A stretch of DNA of 64,000 nucleotides from Phragmites australis (Eukaryota; Streptophyta; Magnoliopsida; Poales; Poaceae): contig NC_084922.1 in NCBI RefSeq assembly GCF_958298935.1, positions 17,362,501 to 17,426,500 on the forward strand, given 5' to 3'. Positions 35,401-45,825 of the stretch are shown here, piece after piece (positions within the stretch are counted from its first letter, which is position 1; each line of letters begins with the position of its first letter). A model generated the notes under the pieces. It saw only the letters and a list, made by a program, of their open reading frames with translations, was not told the DNA's origin and searched no databases. The position numbers were made by a program, and so were the translations under genes.

Positions 35401-36430
35401 GACCTTTAGTAGCTTCTGGACCTCCTCTTTTGCGGCCTTTGCCCGCTCTGGGGAGAGTTTGCGAAGCCCCTGGCATATGGGTCGGGCCTTCGGGTCGACC
35501 TGTAGAGAGTGTTTGATAATGCGGTCGACTCCCGGGAGGTCCTGCGGTGACCATGCGAATGTGTCGAGGTTACGGTGTAGGATGGCTAGGAGCTAGGCTT
35601 CCTGCTCGGAGGTGAGGTCGACCCTGATTTGGAAGGCCTGATCAGGTTGGTTTGGATTTATTGGGACATGCTTTATGTCTCCCTCTAGTTGTGGCCTCGG
35701 AGGTCTGTGGTGCCCGGGATATGCGGACGAAGGATCCTTGGAGCCCTCCTGGGTTACTACATGGATGTGGCGATCGGGGAGTGGAGCAGGGTATCTGTAC
35801 TCGATGCGCCTAGCCAGGTCTTGGTCGCTATGGATGGCTATCAGTCCCTGGGGTCTAGGCATTTTCATGCAGAGGTAATTGTGATTGAGTACGGCTCCGA
35901 AGTTGTTTAGGGTTCCTCATCCCAAAATGGCATTGTAGGCGTAAGGCACGCCCACAACATCCAAGGTGATTACTTTTGTCCGTGTTGCAGGGCATTCACC
36001 GAAGATGATTGGGAGTTCTATCTGGCCTAGGGCATCGATGGGGGGGCCATTGAACCCCTAGAGGGGTCTAAGGCCCAGCGAGAGCCGGCTTCACGGGATT
36101 CTGAGCTGGTCAAATGCATGTATAAATAGGAGGTCCACCGAGCTGCCTCCATTGACAAGTATTCTCCGGACCTCGACATCGGCGATGTTGGCTGAGATGA
36201 CCAGGGTATCAGAGTTGGGAAATTTCACCCCTCAGAGTCGTTGATGGTGAATGTCACAGGGGCGTCGGTCGATTCGGGGGCCTGTCGATGGATGTTAGTT
36301 GCTCCAATGTGGTGCACCTCGCTTGCGTAGTCTCGTCACTACCATTTCGAAGCGTAGCCAGAGCTCCCTCTGCCGGTTATAGCAAGGATGATTTGTTTGC
36401 CCCGTGCCCCCCTCGTTGTTGTATCGCTTT
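32494..36430 (-). pseudogene. Tat-type pol: protease, RT, RNase H, integrase
   Basis: Read on the minus strand. Protease near 36180-36110: RILVNGGSS, with Asn where Asp of D(G/T)GSS is catalytic. A linker has QDLARRIEYRYP and MPRPQGLIAIHS (35868-35750). RT runs from about 35560; WCMCIDFTSLNNVCPRD and SFLDANFGY precede 34681-35166, where AYMDDIVVKS is intact (YMDD about 35025-35014). RNase H 34615-34181 has VYYVSEALAGSKTDY and MASRKLRHYFLAY; a second RNase H-like block (NNIVKYEDILLGLRKAQALG) covers 34100-33945. Integrase remnants include VLRPLTVDNGTQ (33175-33105); its end reads EGPYLILRSN and WNAETLRKFYV with the stop at 32494. Many stops and shifts make it inactive. Confidence 0.85.
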
Positions 36431-36444
36431 GCAGATGATCAGGG

Positions 36445-37353
36445 TGATGAGGACATCACTCTTTCGGATACACACACACCGAGTATTCCTCCAACAATAG
36501 GTCCATTGACACGAGCTCGTGCACGTCAACTAAATCATGAGGTGAGCTCGTTCCTTAGTGTTCCTTTATATTTTGATGAGGATGGGATGCTACTGAATAA
36601 TTGTGATGTATTGTTACTTAGGAACACGGGAGAAGAACAGCAAGGGCGCCCAAGCCAAGGTGGAGGTCCAATCAAGTTCGAGTCCGTTTTGGAGTCCAGG
36701 ACCAGCCTGCACTAAAATCGTCGCCCAGGACGTATACAGACTCCGTTTTTGACGTTCTACACATGGTTGGAAAGCTAAGGAGACAAGCTTTCCAACGGGA
36801 CTGGTCCCATATCCAAATGCTTTCTGAGTCAACAGGAATTGTTGAAACAAGTGGATATTCAGAATCTGTCAGGGTGCTGCGCCATCATCTTTTGGGCCGT
36901 TGGGCCGTGTATCGTGTTGGAGTCCATTAGTGATGCATCCAGGGGTCCTTGGCCGACCCTAGTCTTTTATATATAGTAGCCGCCACCCTAATTAGGGTTG
37001 GATTTTGCTTAGATATTGATCTACACACAGTTGTGAGATTTTCGCTCTTGTTCCGGACCGACTAGGCCGCCGCGAGTGTTTGTGGAACCCCGACTTCGAG
37101 TGCTTGAATTCAATTCGCAATATTTCAGATTGCATCTTCTACGTTCTTGCTTGTGTTCTCGGTACGCTTGCAGGGATTGAGCCTTCTTGGCGAGGTCAAC
37201 CGCGCGACACGGTTGATAACCATCGGAGCTGTGGTGTAGTGATTGCAAGGGAGACGATCTGTTCGGGTCGAAGCCTTTGGATCATCAACGTCGAGTTCTC
37301 CACCCATCGACTTATCGCTACCTATCGGAAGATCAGGCCAACATTGCTCATCA
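36445..37353 (+). mobile_element. CRM-like solo LTR (plus)
   Basis: 909 bp from TGATGAGGACATCACTC to GCTCATCA, flanked by CAGGG (36440-36444 and 37354-37358). It is very close to the LTRs of the 23087-30817 element. The C-terminal coding tail remains open for about 90 codons (to 36715). TATA-like TTATATATAG at 36967-36976. A product of LTR-LTR recombination. Confidence 0.93.
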
Positions 37354-37358
37354 CAGGG

Positions 37359-37470
37359 CAGAGAGGAAGGAACACCACTAATGTATTGATAGTAAAAATA
37401 TGGACCAGGATAGGGGGAGTATCACAGGAAGACTTTGTGATTGTGCTCCTCCGTGTTGTGTTTAGCGTGC
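37359..37470 (-). repeat. Tat LTR-end fragment 3
   Basis: 'GAGAGGAAGGAACACC' through 'TTTAGCGTGC' matches bases about 85-210 of the Tat LTR. It stands between gag copy B and pol, and the CRM-like solo LTR landed at its left edge. Confidence 0.75.
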
Positions 37471-38570
37471 CAGGAATCCTCCTCGGAACACCGATTCGGA
37501 GCGCGGCCTTGCTCCAGGATGCCTCTAGGGCTCCTTGGCCATGTCCCATATGGTGGTTTTGATTTGGAGCCCCACGACTGGGGCTGATATTGTTGATGTT
37601 TCAGCGTTGCCGCTGCCGCCCCCTTTGGAACTCAAAGGTATGAGCCTCCTCGAAGCCCCTATTCGCTTGGGGAGAGGGGGCGTGTGACGATCTCGTCTGC
37701 GAGTGTGACTTCTCGGGGTTAACACGGGAAGTCTCGGTAGCTCGCGAGCGCCTACGGTGGAGTTTTTCCTCCTCTGTGCATGCATATTCCTCGAATTTGC
37801 TTATGAGGACTTCCACCATGCGTATGGGACGTCGGTTCAGCCGATCATATAGGTTGCCTTCGGCCAGGACCTGGGTCACAGCATCGATGACTGAAGAGTC
37901 TGATATGCCCCTAATCTGGCCCTTGGACTGGGAGAACCTTCGGAAGTAATCCCAGAGGGTTTCGTCCGGCTCCTGTCTGATAGTGAACAGGCTTCTGGAG
38001 GTTACTGGCTTGACGAAAGTGCCCTGGAAGTTGCTGCAGAATAGGTCTCGGAGTTGAGACTGGGCATGAATAGCACCTGGGTCCAGTGCCTAGAACTAAC
38101 ATTTGGCCACCCCTTCCAAGGAGAGAGGAAAGCATTTAGCCATTGTGGCTGGTTCGCTCCCGCTAGCTTCCATGGCGAGGGCGTAGGACGGGACGAACTC
38201 ATCAGGGTCTGAATCGCCCTTGAACTTAGGTAGCTTTGGGGTCCGAGAGCCCTTCGGGAAGGGCATCCTCTGCAAGTCAGGCTACAGGTGAGAGTCCTAG
38301 TCTTGCACGGGATCCTCGCGATGTCAGCTCCAGGGCTTCGGAGGCCGAATGTGAGGGCCCTAGCGTCAAAGAGTTCATCAGCAAGTAGAGCTTAGATCGG
38401 AACAACGCCGGTCATCACGGGGGTGGCGGTGGTCGTGCAGGTAGCCTGCTGCTCGATTTGCAAGGCCGTTTGTAGTTCCTCCATACGGGTCAAGAGTGCT
38501 GCCAGGCGTGATTGACACTCGGGTGGAATGGTGTTTTCGGTGGTGGCGTTGACTGAGGCCCCTAGGGGTG
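37471..38570 (-). pseudogene. Tat-type gag, copy B
   Basis: Minus-strand peptides in order: a coiled-coil-like N-terminal part (TRMEELQTAL, about 38490-38460), AMEASGSEPATMAKCFPLSLEGVAK (about 38180-38105, two frames), LFTIRQEPDETLWDYFRRFSQSKGQIRG (about 37990-37905), then MTQVLAEGNLYDRLNRRPIRMVEVLISKFEEY (37879-37785) and an Arg/Ser-rich end. This is the retrotransposon gag domain (Retrotrans_gag type) that forms the particle shell. Broken by stops. It is about 1.57 kb downstream of a second, diverged copy. A plus-strand frame at 38528-38938 covers the same bases and is judged a shadow. Confidence 0.75.
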
Positions 38571-38859
38571 CAGTGGGGACCCTGCCCTACTGTTGCTGTT
38601 GCTGCTGGGTCTTCAGGGTAGGGAGCCCCTTGGTGCCAGCTGTAGCTATGGTTATGGCTGGGTCGGCGGTGCTTGTAAGGCCCTCGTTCCCCCTGGTTGG
38701 GGGGTCGTCGTCAGCACATCCTGCGCCTAGTTGCTTGGACTGTCACACAGTCGTGACCGGGGGGTCGGTTGTCGTCGCCATGGCCTTGGTGGTCTTCTAC
38801 TTCGGTGGCATCCTACCTTTCTTAGCACTTCTATGTTCGAGTCCCCACGGACAATGCGT
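38571..38859 (-). other. Leader and primer-site region before gag copy B
   Basis: Equivalent to 40140-40430 before gag copy A. Next to the LTR end the plus strand reads TTCGAGTCCCCACGGACAATG, a tRNA T-arm-like text, as expected for a primer site. Confidence 0.5.
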
Positions 38860-39054
38860 TGTTGGAGCAAGAGATCGTCTAGCCCCAGCAAGTACAGTGA
38901 TAGTTTCTTGTAAGGAGGAGACTCAAGCTTGGAGATAAAGTTTGAGAGAAAGAAACACCATGAATGTATTGATAGTTAAAAATATGGATCGAGCTAGGGG
39001 GAGTATCACAAGAAGACTTTGTGATTGTGCTCCTCCGTGCTGTGTTGAGCATGC
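38860..39054 (-). repeat. Tat LTR-end fragment 2
   Basis: TGTTGGAGCAAGAGATC through GTTGAGCATGC matches the first ~195 bases (plus orientation) of the LTR at 40431. It then switches to gag-end sequence at the same point as fragment 3 (GCRTGC|YAGG). Confidence 0.85.
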
Positions 39055-40130
39055 TAGGTTTCCTCCTCAGAACACCAGTTTGGAGGGCGGCCTCGCTCCG
39101 CGATGCCTTTGGGGCTCCTCGGCCGCGTCCTATGTGGTGGTTTCGATTTGGAGCCCCACGGCTGGGGCTGATGTTGTTGATGTATTAGTGTTGCCGCTGT
39201 CGCCCCCTTTGGGACTCGGAGGTATGAGCCTCCTCGAAGTCCCTCTTCGCTGGGGGAGAGGGGGCTTGTGACAATCCCGCCTACGAGTGTGACTTCTAGG
39301 GGTTGACACAGGAAGTCTCAGTAGCTTGCGAGTGCCTACAACGGAGTTTTTCCTCCTATATTCCTCGAATTTGCTCATGACTTCCACCATGCGTGTGGGA
39401 CGTCGGTTCAGCCAATCATATAGGGATCTTCGGCTAGGCCCTGGGTCGTGGCATCGATGACCGGAGAGTTCGATATTCCCCTAATATGGGCCTTGGTCTG
39501 GGAGAACATTCAGAAGTAATCACGGAGGGTTTTTTTCGGCTCCTGTCTGATAGTGAATCGGCTTCTGGAGGTTACTGGCTCAACGAAAGTACCCTGGAAG
39601 TTGCTGCGGAATAGGTCTCAGAGATGGGACCAAGCATGAACAGCACCAAGGTCCAGTGCCCAGAACCAACGTAAGGCCACCCCTTCCAAGGCAAGAGGAA
39701 AGCATTTTGCCATGGTGGCTGGTCATCCTCGGCTAGCTTTTATGGCGAGCGTGTACGACCGGATGAACACATCAAGGTCTGAATCGCCCTTGAACTTAAG
39801 GTAGCTTTGGGGTCTAAAAGCCCTTCGAGAAGGGTGTCCTCTGCAGGTCGGCCTGCAGGGGATAGTCATAGTCTTACAGGGGATCCTCGCGATGTCAGCT
39901 CCGAGGCTTCAGAGGCTGAACGTGCGGGGCCCTAGCGTCGAAGAGTTCATCAGCAAGTAGAGCTTGGATTGAAACACCGCCGGTCATCACGGGGGCGATG
40001 GTGGTTGTGTAGGTAGCCTACTTCTCGACTTGTAGGGCTGTTTGTAGTTCCTCCATACGGGTCAGTAGTGCCTCCGTGCATGATTGATGCTCGGGTGGAA
40101 TGGTGTTTTCGGCGGTGGCGTCGGCCGTGG
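39055..40130 (-). pseudogene. Tat-type gag, copy A
   Basis: Diverged duplicate of copy B. On the minus strand: a coiled-coil-like MEELQTALQVEK (about 40060-40025), TMAKCFPLALEGVALRWFWAL (about 39715-39655), SRFTIRQEPKKTLRDYF (about 39560-39510), RGISNSPVIDATTQGLAED and MVEVMSKFEEY (39390-39358). The offset to copy B is 1,570-1,583 bp, measured on the 'ATGTATTGATAG' motifs at 37381, 38964 and 40534. Stops are frequent. Either copy could have been the original; the junctions favour a tandem duplication of [gag + LTR end]. Confidence 0.75.
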
Positions 40131-40430
40131 CCCCTAGGGTTGCAATGGGGATCCCGCCCTATTGCTGCTATTGCTGCTGGGTTTTGGGGTAGGGAGCCCC
40201 TCGGTGCTGGCTACAGCTATGGTTATGGCTAGGTCAGCGGTGGTTGTAAGGCCCTCATTCCCCTCGGTTGGGCGGTTGTCGTCGGCGCGGCCTACGCCTA
40301 GTCACCTGGACTGTCACACAGGCATGACCGGGCGGTTGGTTGCCATCGCCACGGCCTTGGTGGTCTTGTTCTTGGGTGTCATCCTACCTCCCTTAGCACT
40401 TCTTTGTTCGAGTCCCCACGGACGACGCAC
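40131..40430 (-). other. Leader and putative primer binding site of Tat element
   Basis: Just inside the 5' LTR the plus strand has GTTCGAGTCCCCACGGACGA (40405-40424), resembling the T-arm and acceptor 3' half of a tRNA, so the minus strand would pair with a tRNA primer. Which tRNA is not resolved. No gene is called here. Confidence 0.45.
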
Positions 40431-41219
40431 TGTTGAAGCAAGAGATCATCTTGCACTAGCAAATATGGCGATAGTTTCTTCTAAGGAGGAGACTCAAGCT
40501 TTGGGACAAAGTTTGAGGGGTAGAAACACCATGAATGTATTGATAGTAAAAATATGGACTTTGTGATTGTGCTCCTCCATGTTGTGTTGAGCGTGCCCTC
40601 TTTCTCAGATGACCATGGCCCCTTATTTATAGGGTTGTGTGTAGCTTAGTGTAGAAGTTAGCGCTATGTGCAAAATATCCAGGATCTAGCCAAGTTACAT
40701 GGCCTTATCCTTGATAACTACTTTTTACCCTACATAAAAGATTAATATCTACCATGGTAACTATTGTGGTGGCTATCCCTAAAGGGGTGAGCACGTCAGG
40801 GGTGTAAGGATAACCTCCATTGTACTGGGGTGTCAGGACGGCACCCACTAGCCTAGGTACTTAATGACGGTCACTTCCTTGCAGGCAAAGGATGACTGGC
40901 ATTCCTCTTCTGGTAGATCTTTCTTGAGGCCCGATGGCTTACCCCGTAGCCTTTGGGAAGCCTACCTGAGCCCCAAAGACAGGGGCTCCAGGAGGAGGTA
41001 TGGTTTCAAGAGATGGAGGCTTCGGGATGCATGGCTCCAGGAGATGGAGGCTTCGGGAGGCATGGCTCCGGGAGATGGAGGCTTCGAGAGTCATGGCTCC
41101 GGGAGGTGGTTACTCCGAAGCCTGGAAGTCAGAAAGTGTCCTTTCGGAGGTGTGTGCCCATGGGCATGGGTTAGCTGAGCCAAGTGGCCGTCGAGGGTCC
41201 TTAACAATGACCCCCAACA
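40431..41219 (-). mobile_element. 5' LTR of minus-strand Tat element
   Basis: 789 bp, plus orientation TGTTGAAGC...CCCCAACA, an inverted terminal repeat TGTTG/CAACA. Matches 11065-11908. TATA box TATAAATA on the minus strand at 40631-40624. Flanked on the right by ATGAC. Confidence 0.85.
40997..41120. repeat. 31-bp minisatellite in LTR
   Basis: Four 31-bp units (starts about 40997, 41028, 41059, 41090) built on CATGGCTCC and GGAGATGGAGGCTTC. Confidence 0.85.
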
Positions 41220-41225
41220 ATGACC

Positions 41226-41565
41226 TTCACGAAATGTTGCGCAATGTGGAGGGAGACTTCACTAGTGATGGGCAAAACGAAAAGCTCTAGTGTATAATGG
41301 AGGACATTAAAACCCCTGTGTTCCTGGGCTGTAAGTAAGAGCGCAACAAGTTGCATGTTGTGCTGACATTGCTGCAAGGGAAGTCTAGCAATGGTTTGTC
41401 TGATAAGGGCTTCAACAAGTTGTTACGATTCTTGAGAGACTTGCTTCTAGAGGGCAACGAGTTGCCTAAAAACACGTACCACACCAAGCTAGTTACAGCA
41501 TGTACTTGCATATATGTCCAGATAACATCTGTATTGGCAAATGTACAAATAAAAAGTTTGTGATT
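41226..41565 (+). pseudogene. CACTA TNP2-like transposase fragment
   Basis: Peptides LHEMLRNVEGDFTSDG, then NKLHVVLTLLQGKSSNGLSDKGFNKLL and LEGNELPKNTYHTKLV, correspond to the early part of En/Spm TNP2 transposases (the 'GWSDKSF...LLPExNxLPxSxYExKK' region). Two stops (near 41290 and 41337) and loss of the rest make it a remnant. TNP2-type proteins cut CACTA ends. The neighbouring downstream gene is the usual second CACTA protein. Confidence 0.75.
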
Positions 41566-42090
41566 TAAAAAGAAATTAGCAACCAACATTAACTTATGCA
41601 TATGCTTTGGCAATAGATGATTGAACTAACTCATAGGTATATAGTTTAGAAAATAAGGCATACAATTTCGCTCCAAGGAAGTAATGTTCTCAAATCCTAT
41701 AGCTTCAATGTTCTGTGCACTTATTCTTTGTTTCCTTAAATTCTACTAGCGTAATCAATATAATTTATGTAGGAATGACTCGTACAAAATCAAGTCGTCG
41801 CCCACAGACGTGCCCCCACGATACAAGGCCCCTCCTCTGACTAGGATCCAGTCACGGCTAATGCTTAGGAGCGAAGCCCAAGTGCATACCTCAACCTTAA
41901 TCAACCTGACAATGATGCTCTAGAGGTTCCAACCACTGATGCTTCTCCGGAGGGTCCGACCACTGATTCTGCGCCGGATGGACAGTCGTCCGAAGGACCG
42001 AGGCGTGGCTGAGGTCCCAGCAAGATGCCTGAAGGCCAATTGGTCATCACGGAGTCAGCTGGGTAGCCCATAAAACCTCTACACGTACTC
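41566..42090. other. CACTA internal spacer
   Basis: AT-rich 41570-41770, probably intergenic or intronic CACTA sequence. A decayed beginning of the second protein may start near 41775. Confidence 0.4.
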
Positions 42091-42099
42091 GGGCTATTC

Positions 42100-45000
42100 A
42101 AGACGTCATGCAGGTGTCTCGTAAGGGACCACGTCGCAATCACATATAGAACTTGGAGAGGCAAACTAGGTGGCAAGTGGGCGGTTCCCGATACCATCAA
42201 GGATTTCATGTGGGGCAGGTTGACACAAAAGTTTGAGTACCCTGAAGGATGCAAGATGGCCATAGCGAAGCATCAGGCCCTAGTCATAATTGGCAATTTT
42301 TTTTAAGAATTTTAAGGGTAAATTGTACAGAGATTATCACTTGAAGGGTCGAACGCCAGACTTGGATGATTATCCAACAGTGAAAGATTTCGTGGAATCC
42401 AGGGATTCGGAGGAAGCAAAAAAGATAAGTGAAGCAAACAAGACTAACTCCCAAAAGAACATATACCCCCACAGAACCAGCTCACGTGGGTACATTAGGA
42501 AATTTGACCAATGGGAGAAGATGGAAGAAGATGTAACTAAAAGCGATGTCACACCTGTGACGGCTGAGTTGATTCCACGAGCGAAGAACTACATGTATGG
42601 GTGAGGGGTGACTCTTATGCCTGATGGAACCTTATGCCTCAAAAGCGAATGAGAACTGGAAGTCACGCAGAAGATTATAGATGCCCACGCCTAGTGTTCC
42701 TAGGGCTCTTTCCAGGCAGACAGGGAGAATGACGAGCTAACATTAGCACGTGGAAACAAGGAGCACATTGGTCAAACACGCGTGAAGGGTTTGAGGCCTT
42801 GGAAGGTCGGATTCGAAAAAAACGCCGACACTTACAAGAAATGAAGAAAAGAAAATATTTCAGAATTGATGACCATACTAAAAGAACAACTTGCAGAGGA
42901 GAGGCAGATGACAGACGCGAAGATAGAAGCAGCTATGCAGCAAGCCAGACAGCAAGCAAGGCATGAGCTATTAGTCATCACAGATAATGCTTTGGTGCCG
43001 AGCCCTGGTGATCCCCGGAGCAGCTGCTCGTCCATGGGGCTTCTAGGAGAAGCCTCAATCCGTCACCCCGTGGACGACATCACAAAAAGCACACCATGCA
43101 AGCTTGTCATGCCAGTCTTGGGTGTTCCCACCACGGTGGCTAGGGGTCTGGCTGAGCAATGGGTGGAAGGGACCCTCTTCAACGGTAGTCTGATACCACA
43201 AGGATACGCCAGGGTACATGTGGACACTGTAACACATAAGTATTGTAAAAGCAAGCTGGATTACCCTGGAGAGGCGGGGGAAATGAGGCTCTCAAAAAAT
43301 GTAGGCCATTACATCATGTGGCACAAGAGTGACATTTTGTTTGGCGAAGACACAGACGAGTCTGAGTCTGGGTCTAGTTCGGAGTTGTCAGATGCACCCA
43401 TAGGATCTACGCCTCCTCTGCCTTCATCTCCATAGCCACTCAGAGGATCTACTCCTCCTTCGCCTTCACCTCCATAGCCACCCTGAAGATCTCCACCTCC
43501 ACCGCCGCCTCCACAGCCACCAAGAAGATCTCCAACCCCTTTGCCACCACAGCCACCAAGAAGATCTCCAACCCCTTTGCCACCACAGCCACCAAGAAGA
43601 TCTCCAACTCCAGAAGCCGGTAGCACCAACACAAGCTCAAAAGTCGATGCCATATCAGAAATCAACTTTGTCATAGCAGCGAGCAGCAACTAAGAAGCGG
43701 TAGTCAGGATCTCCGAAGTCGGCATCTCCTCTGCCTTATGATTTAACTGAGGAGGAAACCAGAAGGAAAGTGAGCGCCGATGTCACTGCACACTTCAAAC
43801 GTACTGAGCCAGAGAAGATTCCATTTGATCCAGTAGTGGTCACCAAGTTTCTTTGGTCTTTGACAAGACCTGTGCCTCCACTGCAAAAATCTAACTATGC
43901 GTGCATCATGGGCAAAAAATAGTTGAGGAAGATGTCGATTGAGAAGGTACAAAAACAAAGAGCTCTACAACAACATGAAGAATTAGAAAGAAACTTTCTA
44001 ATGTCATCTGGATTGACAAAAGAAGCGCTTTATGACGAGTCCAAGGTTGAAAAGAGAAAAACTATATGGCAATTTAAGCTTGGCGAACCACTAGTTGAGT
44101 CCCTCTTGGAGCTAACAACCCAAATGCGGAGATTCCATGCCTGGTACTTGGAATAGTCGAAGGCCGGTAGAAAAATGTTCGCATTCCAATATAGACATTG
44201 TGATTTCCTCCATGGGGACGGCAAAGTCTGGATTCATTTCGATGAAATGTATCAAATGTACCACCAAGACGCCCTCGGCGTTCAACTCATAAGTTTGTGG
44301 ACTCTATAAGTGTCTCAGATGTATAATTCACAATATATATTCTTGTGCCATTAGATTGAATGTCTTAACTTCTTGTGTATGTAGAATGGAGATACATACA
44401 TGCGGTCAAAAGGAAATCACTGAAGTAGGATTCCTCGACCAAATAAAGATAAACCAGACGATGGTCGCCATCAAGCCATAGGAAACCGATAATTATGCAC
44501 TTGATTATATTATATTCAAACGTACCAATTAAAGAGATACATACTTCAACCATACAACTTTGGGTACGTGTTTTCCTCCATGTTTGTACTACTCTTTTTG
44601 AGCATCACAACGTTAGGACTTAAGACTAATTACCTATGGTGACATATGTGCAGATTTCATTGGGCCCTCTTTGTCATCCAGACTAACTACAACACTATCA
44701 TTGTCCTCGACGGGAAAAGAAATCCAGTAGCCGAATATCAACCCATCATAGACTTGCTACAACTGTAAACTAATTATTTCATTAACACTTTAGTAAACTT
44801 CGAATTGATTGAATCTAAGTCTAGTTACGGTCAATAATCACACTCGTACAAGGTGTACGTGTGCTATGTCAAGAGGAAAGGATGTCACTTTCCGTTCTGG
44901 AAGGAATAGAAAATCGTAATAGACTTTCCTTGTAGGCTTCAGACCCAGGGCAACAATTTATGTGGCTACTATGTATGTGAATTCATGCATGGATGGACTG

Positions 45001-45345
45001 AAAGCAACTATAGTGACATTCTCAAAGCTGAGGTAAGTGGAATGGATATTGATGATTAATTTTCAGTTCCTACTAGTGTTCATATAGATTGATTTCTTCA
45101 ATTCTGGTAATTACAGGACCTCGAGCTGGAAAAAGGTACCCTCACGCCGCAGACAATCAACGCAATTCAGCAACAACTCTGCGGGTTCATCAATGACCAA
45201 GTCATTCCAGAGTCCGGGTGGTACCATGTTTCTAAATGGTGTATTTCGGCCAAAGACGTCCCTTCACAAGACCTGTGGAGTTCGTTACCTGATTGTTCAA
45301 AAGGAAAAAAACATAGTTCAGGGTGCTCGGTCAACAAGAACAATT
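42100..45345 (+). pseudogene. Second CACTA protein: Transposase_24/DUF8039-like plus Ulp1-like protease
   Basis: Domains in order. 42170-42610: RTWRGKLGGKWAVPDTIKDF, then after a shift KNFKGKLYRDYHLKGRTPDL and KKNIYPHR-type text (NSQKNIYPHRTSSRGY), as in Transposase_24. 42866-43435: coiled coil (EQLAEERQMTDAKIEAAM) and a DUF8039-like block (TVARGLAEQWVEGTLFNGSL, PQGYARVHVDTV). 43480-43620: Pro-rich repeats. 44080-44290: LVESLLELTTQMRRFHAWYLE. 44650-45005: Ulp1 (C48) type protease with FHWALFVIQ (His), IIVLDGKRNP (Asp) and QGNNLCGYYVCEF (Gln, Cys). 45118-45235: TPQTINAIQQQLCGF tail. At least two introns are likely between protease blocks. Stops and one frameshift at 42290 break it. Confidence 0.75.
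43500..43620 (+). repeat. 36-bp repeats encoding a Pro-rich linker
   Basis: CCACAGCCACCAAGAAGATC begins at 43511, 43547 and 43583, a 36-bp period encoding PPQPPRRSPTPL units inside the CACTA protein. Confidence 0.9.
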
Positions 45346-45599
45346 GAATGACATCGTTTCTTACTCTTTTGTTATATACTTTTGTTAATTACAAACTTTT
45401 GTTGCTAACTATTATTAGTTATGATCTGTAGTCAATTGGATGTGAACTAACATGGTTACGTATGCATGAATGAGATGAGATGAGTATGAATTATGTATGT
45501 GTGTGATACATTATGTGCTGAGATGATTATATGTGCATGTGCTTTATGTGATATTATTTGTGTTGTTGTCAGCAAAGGCTACACATTGTACAGGGGGAG

Positions 45600-45819
45600 G
45601 GGCTATCAGTGCTGGCTCAATATAAAAAATTGGCACTGATATGTATAATATCAGTGCCAACTTTTACAAAAAACCGGCATTGATATTCGTATCAGTGCCG
45701 GTTTTCATTCGTCAGTAGGCACTAATACTTATTATCAGTGCCGAGTAATCAGTGTCGGATCAAAAACTGCCAGTGATGGCACTTTTGAGCCGACACTGAT
45801 GACCATTTCTGTTATAGTG
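45600..45819. repeat. CACTA subterminal repeats
   Basis: Direct and inverted copies of ATCAGTGCC(GG) recur about ten times between 45608 and 45800, ending in the element terminus. Such arrays bind the CACTA TNPA-type protein in known elements. Confidence 0.8.
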
Positions 45820-45825
45820 ATGACT

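Larger units (their letters stand above)
11065..41219 (-). mobile_element. Large Tat-lineage Ty3/gypsy element with nested CRM-like insertions
   Basis: LTRs at both ends share TGTT...AACA-type termini. In transcription order (right to left): 5' LTR (41219-40431), primer site, gag copy A, LTR-end fragment, gag copy B, LTR-end fragment, protease-RT-RNase H-integrase, a ~49-bp tandem array, an antisense gene, 3' LTR (11908-11065). Removing the three insertions (13977-21633, 23087-30817, 36445-37353) leaves roughly 13.9 kb. The antisense gene and the WNAETLRKFYV integrase end place it in the Tat lineage (Grande/RIRE2 relatives). Flanks do not carry matching target duplications: CCCCT on the left, ATGAC on the right. 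Confidence 0.85.
41220..45819 (+). mobile_element. CACTA (En/Spm) element, 3' portion
   Basis: Encodes a TNP2-like fragment and a second CACTA protein, and ends with subterminal repeats and the terminus ...CTGTTATAGTG (45819), followed by ATG as probable 3-bp target site. The left part is missing because the Tat element abuts it at 41219. Its reverse-complement end CACTATAACAGAAATGG does not match the CACTA end at 4841, so those are different elements. Confidence 0.8.

Noticed and set aside
38528..38938. 136-codon plus-strand frame
   Set aside because: Antisense shadow of the gag leader region, duplicated at 40162-40566; the minus-strand reading gives known gag motifs.
40400..40430. tRNA-like text GTTCGAGTCCCC
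   Set aside because: Too short for a tRNA gene; its place next to the LTR fits a primer binding site.
43309..43689. Gly-rich minus-strand frame with repeats
   Set aside because: It is the complement of the Pro-rich linker of the CACTA protein.
4841..45819. One giant CACTA element joining the ends at 4841 and 45819
   Set aside because: The two termini and their subterminal motifs differ, and their flanking triplets (AGT and ATG) do not match.
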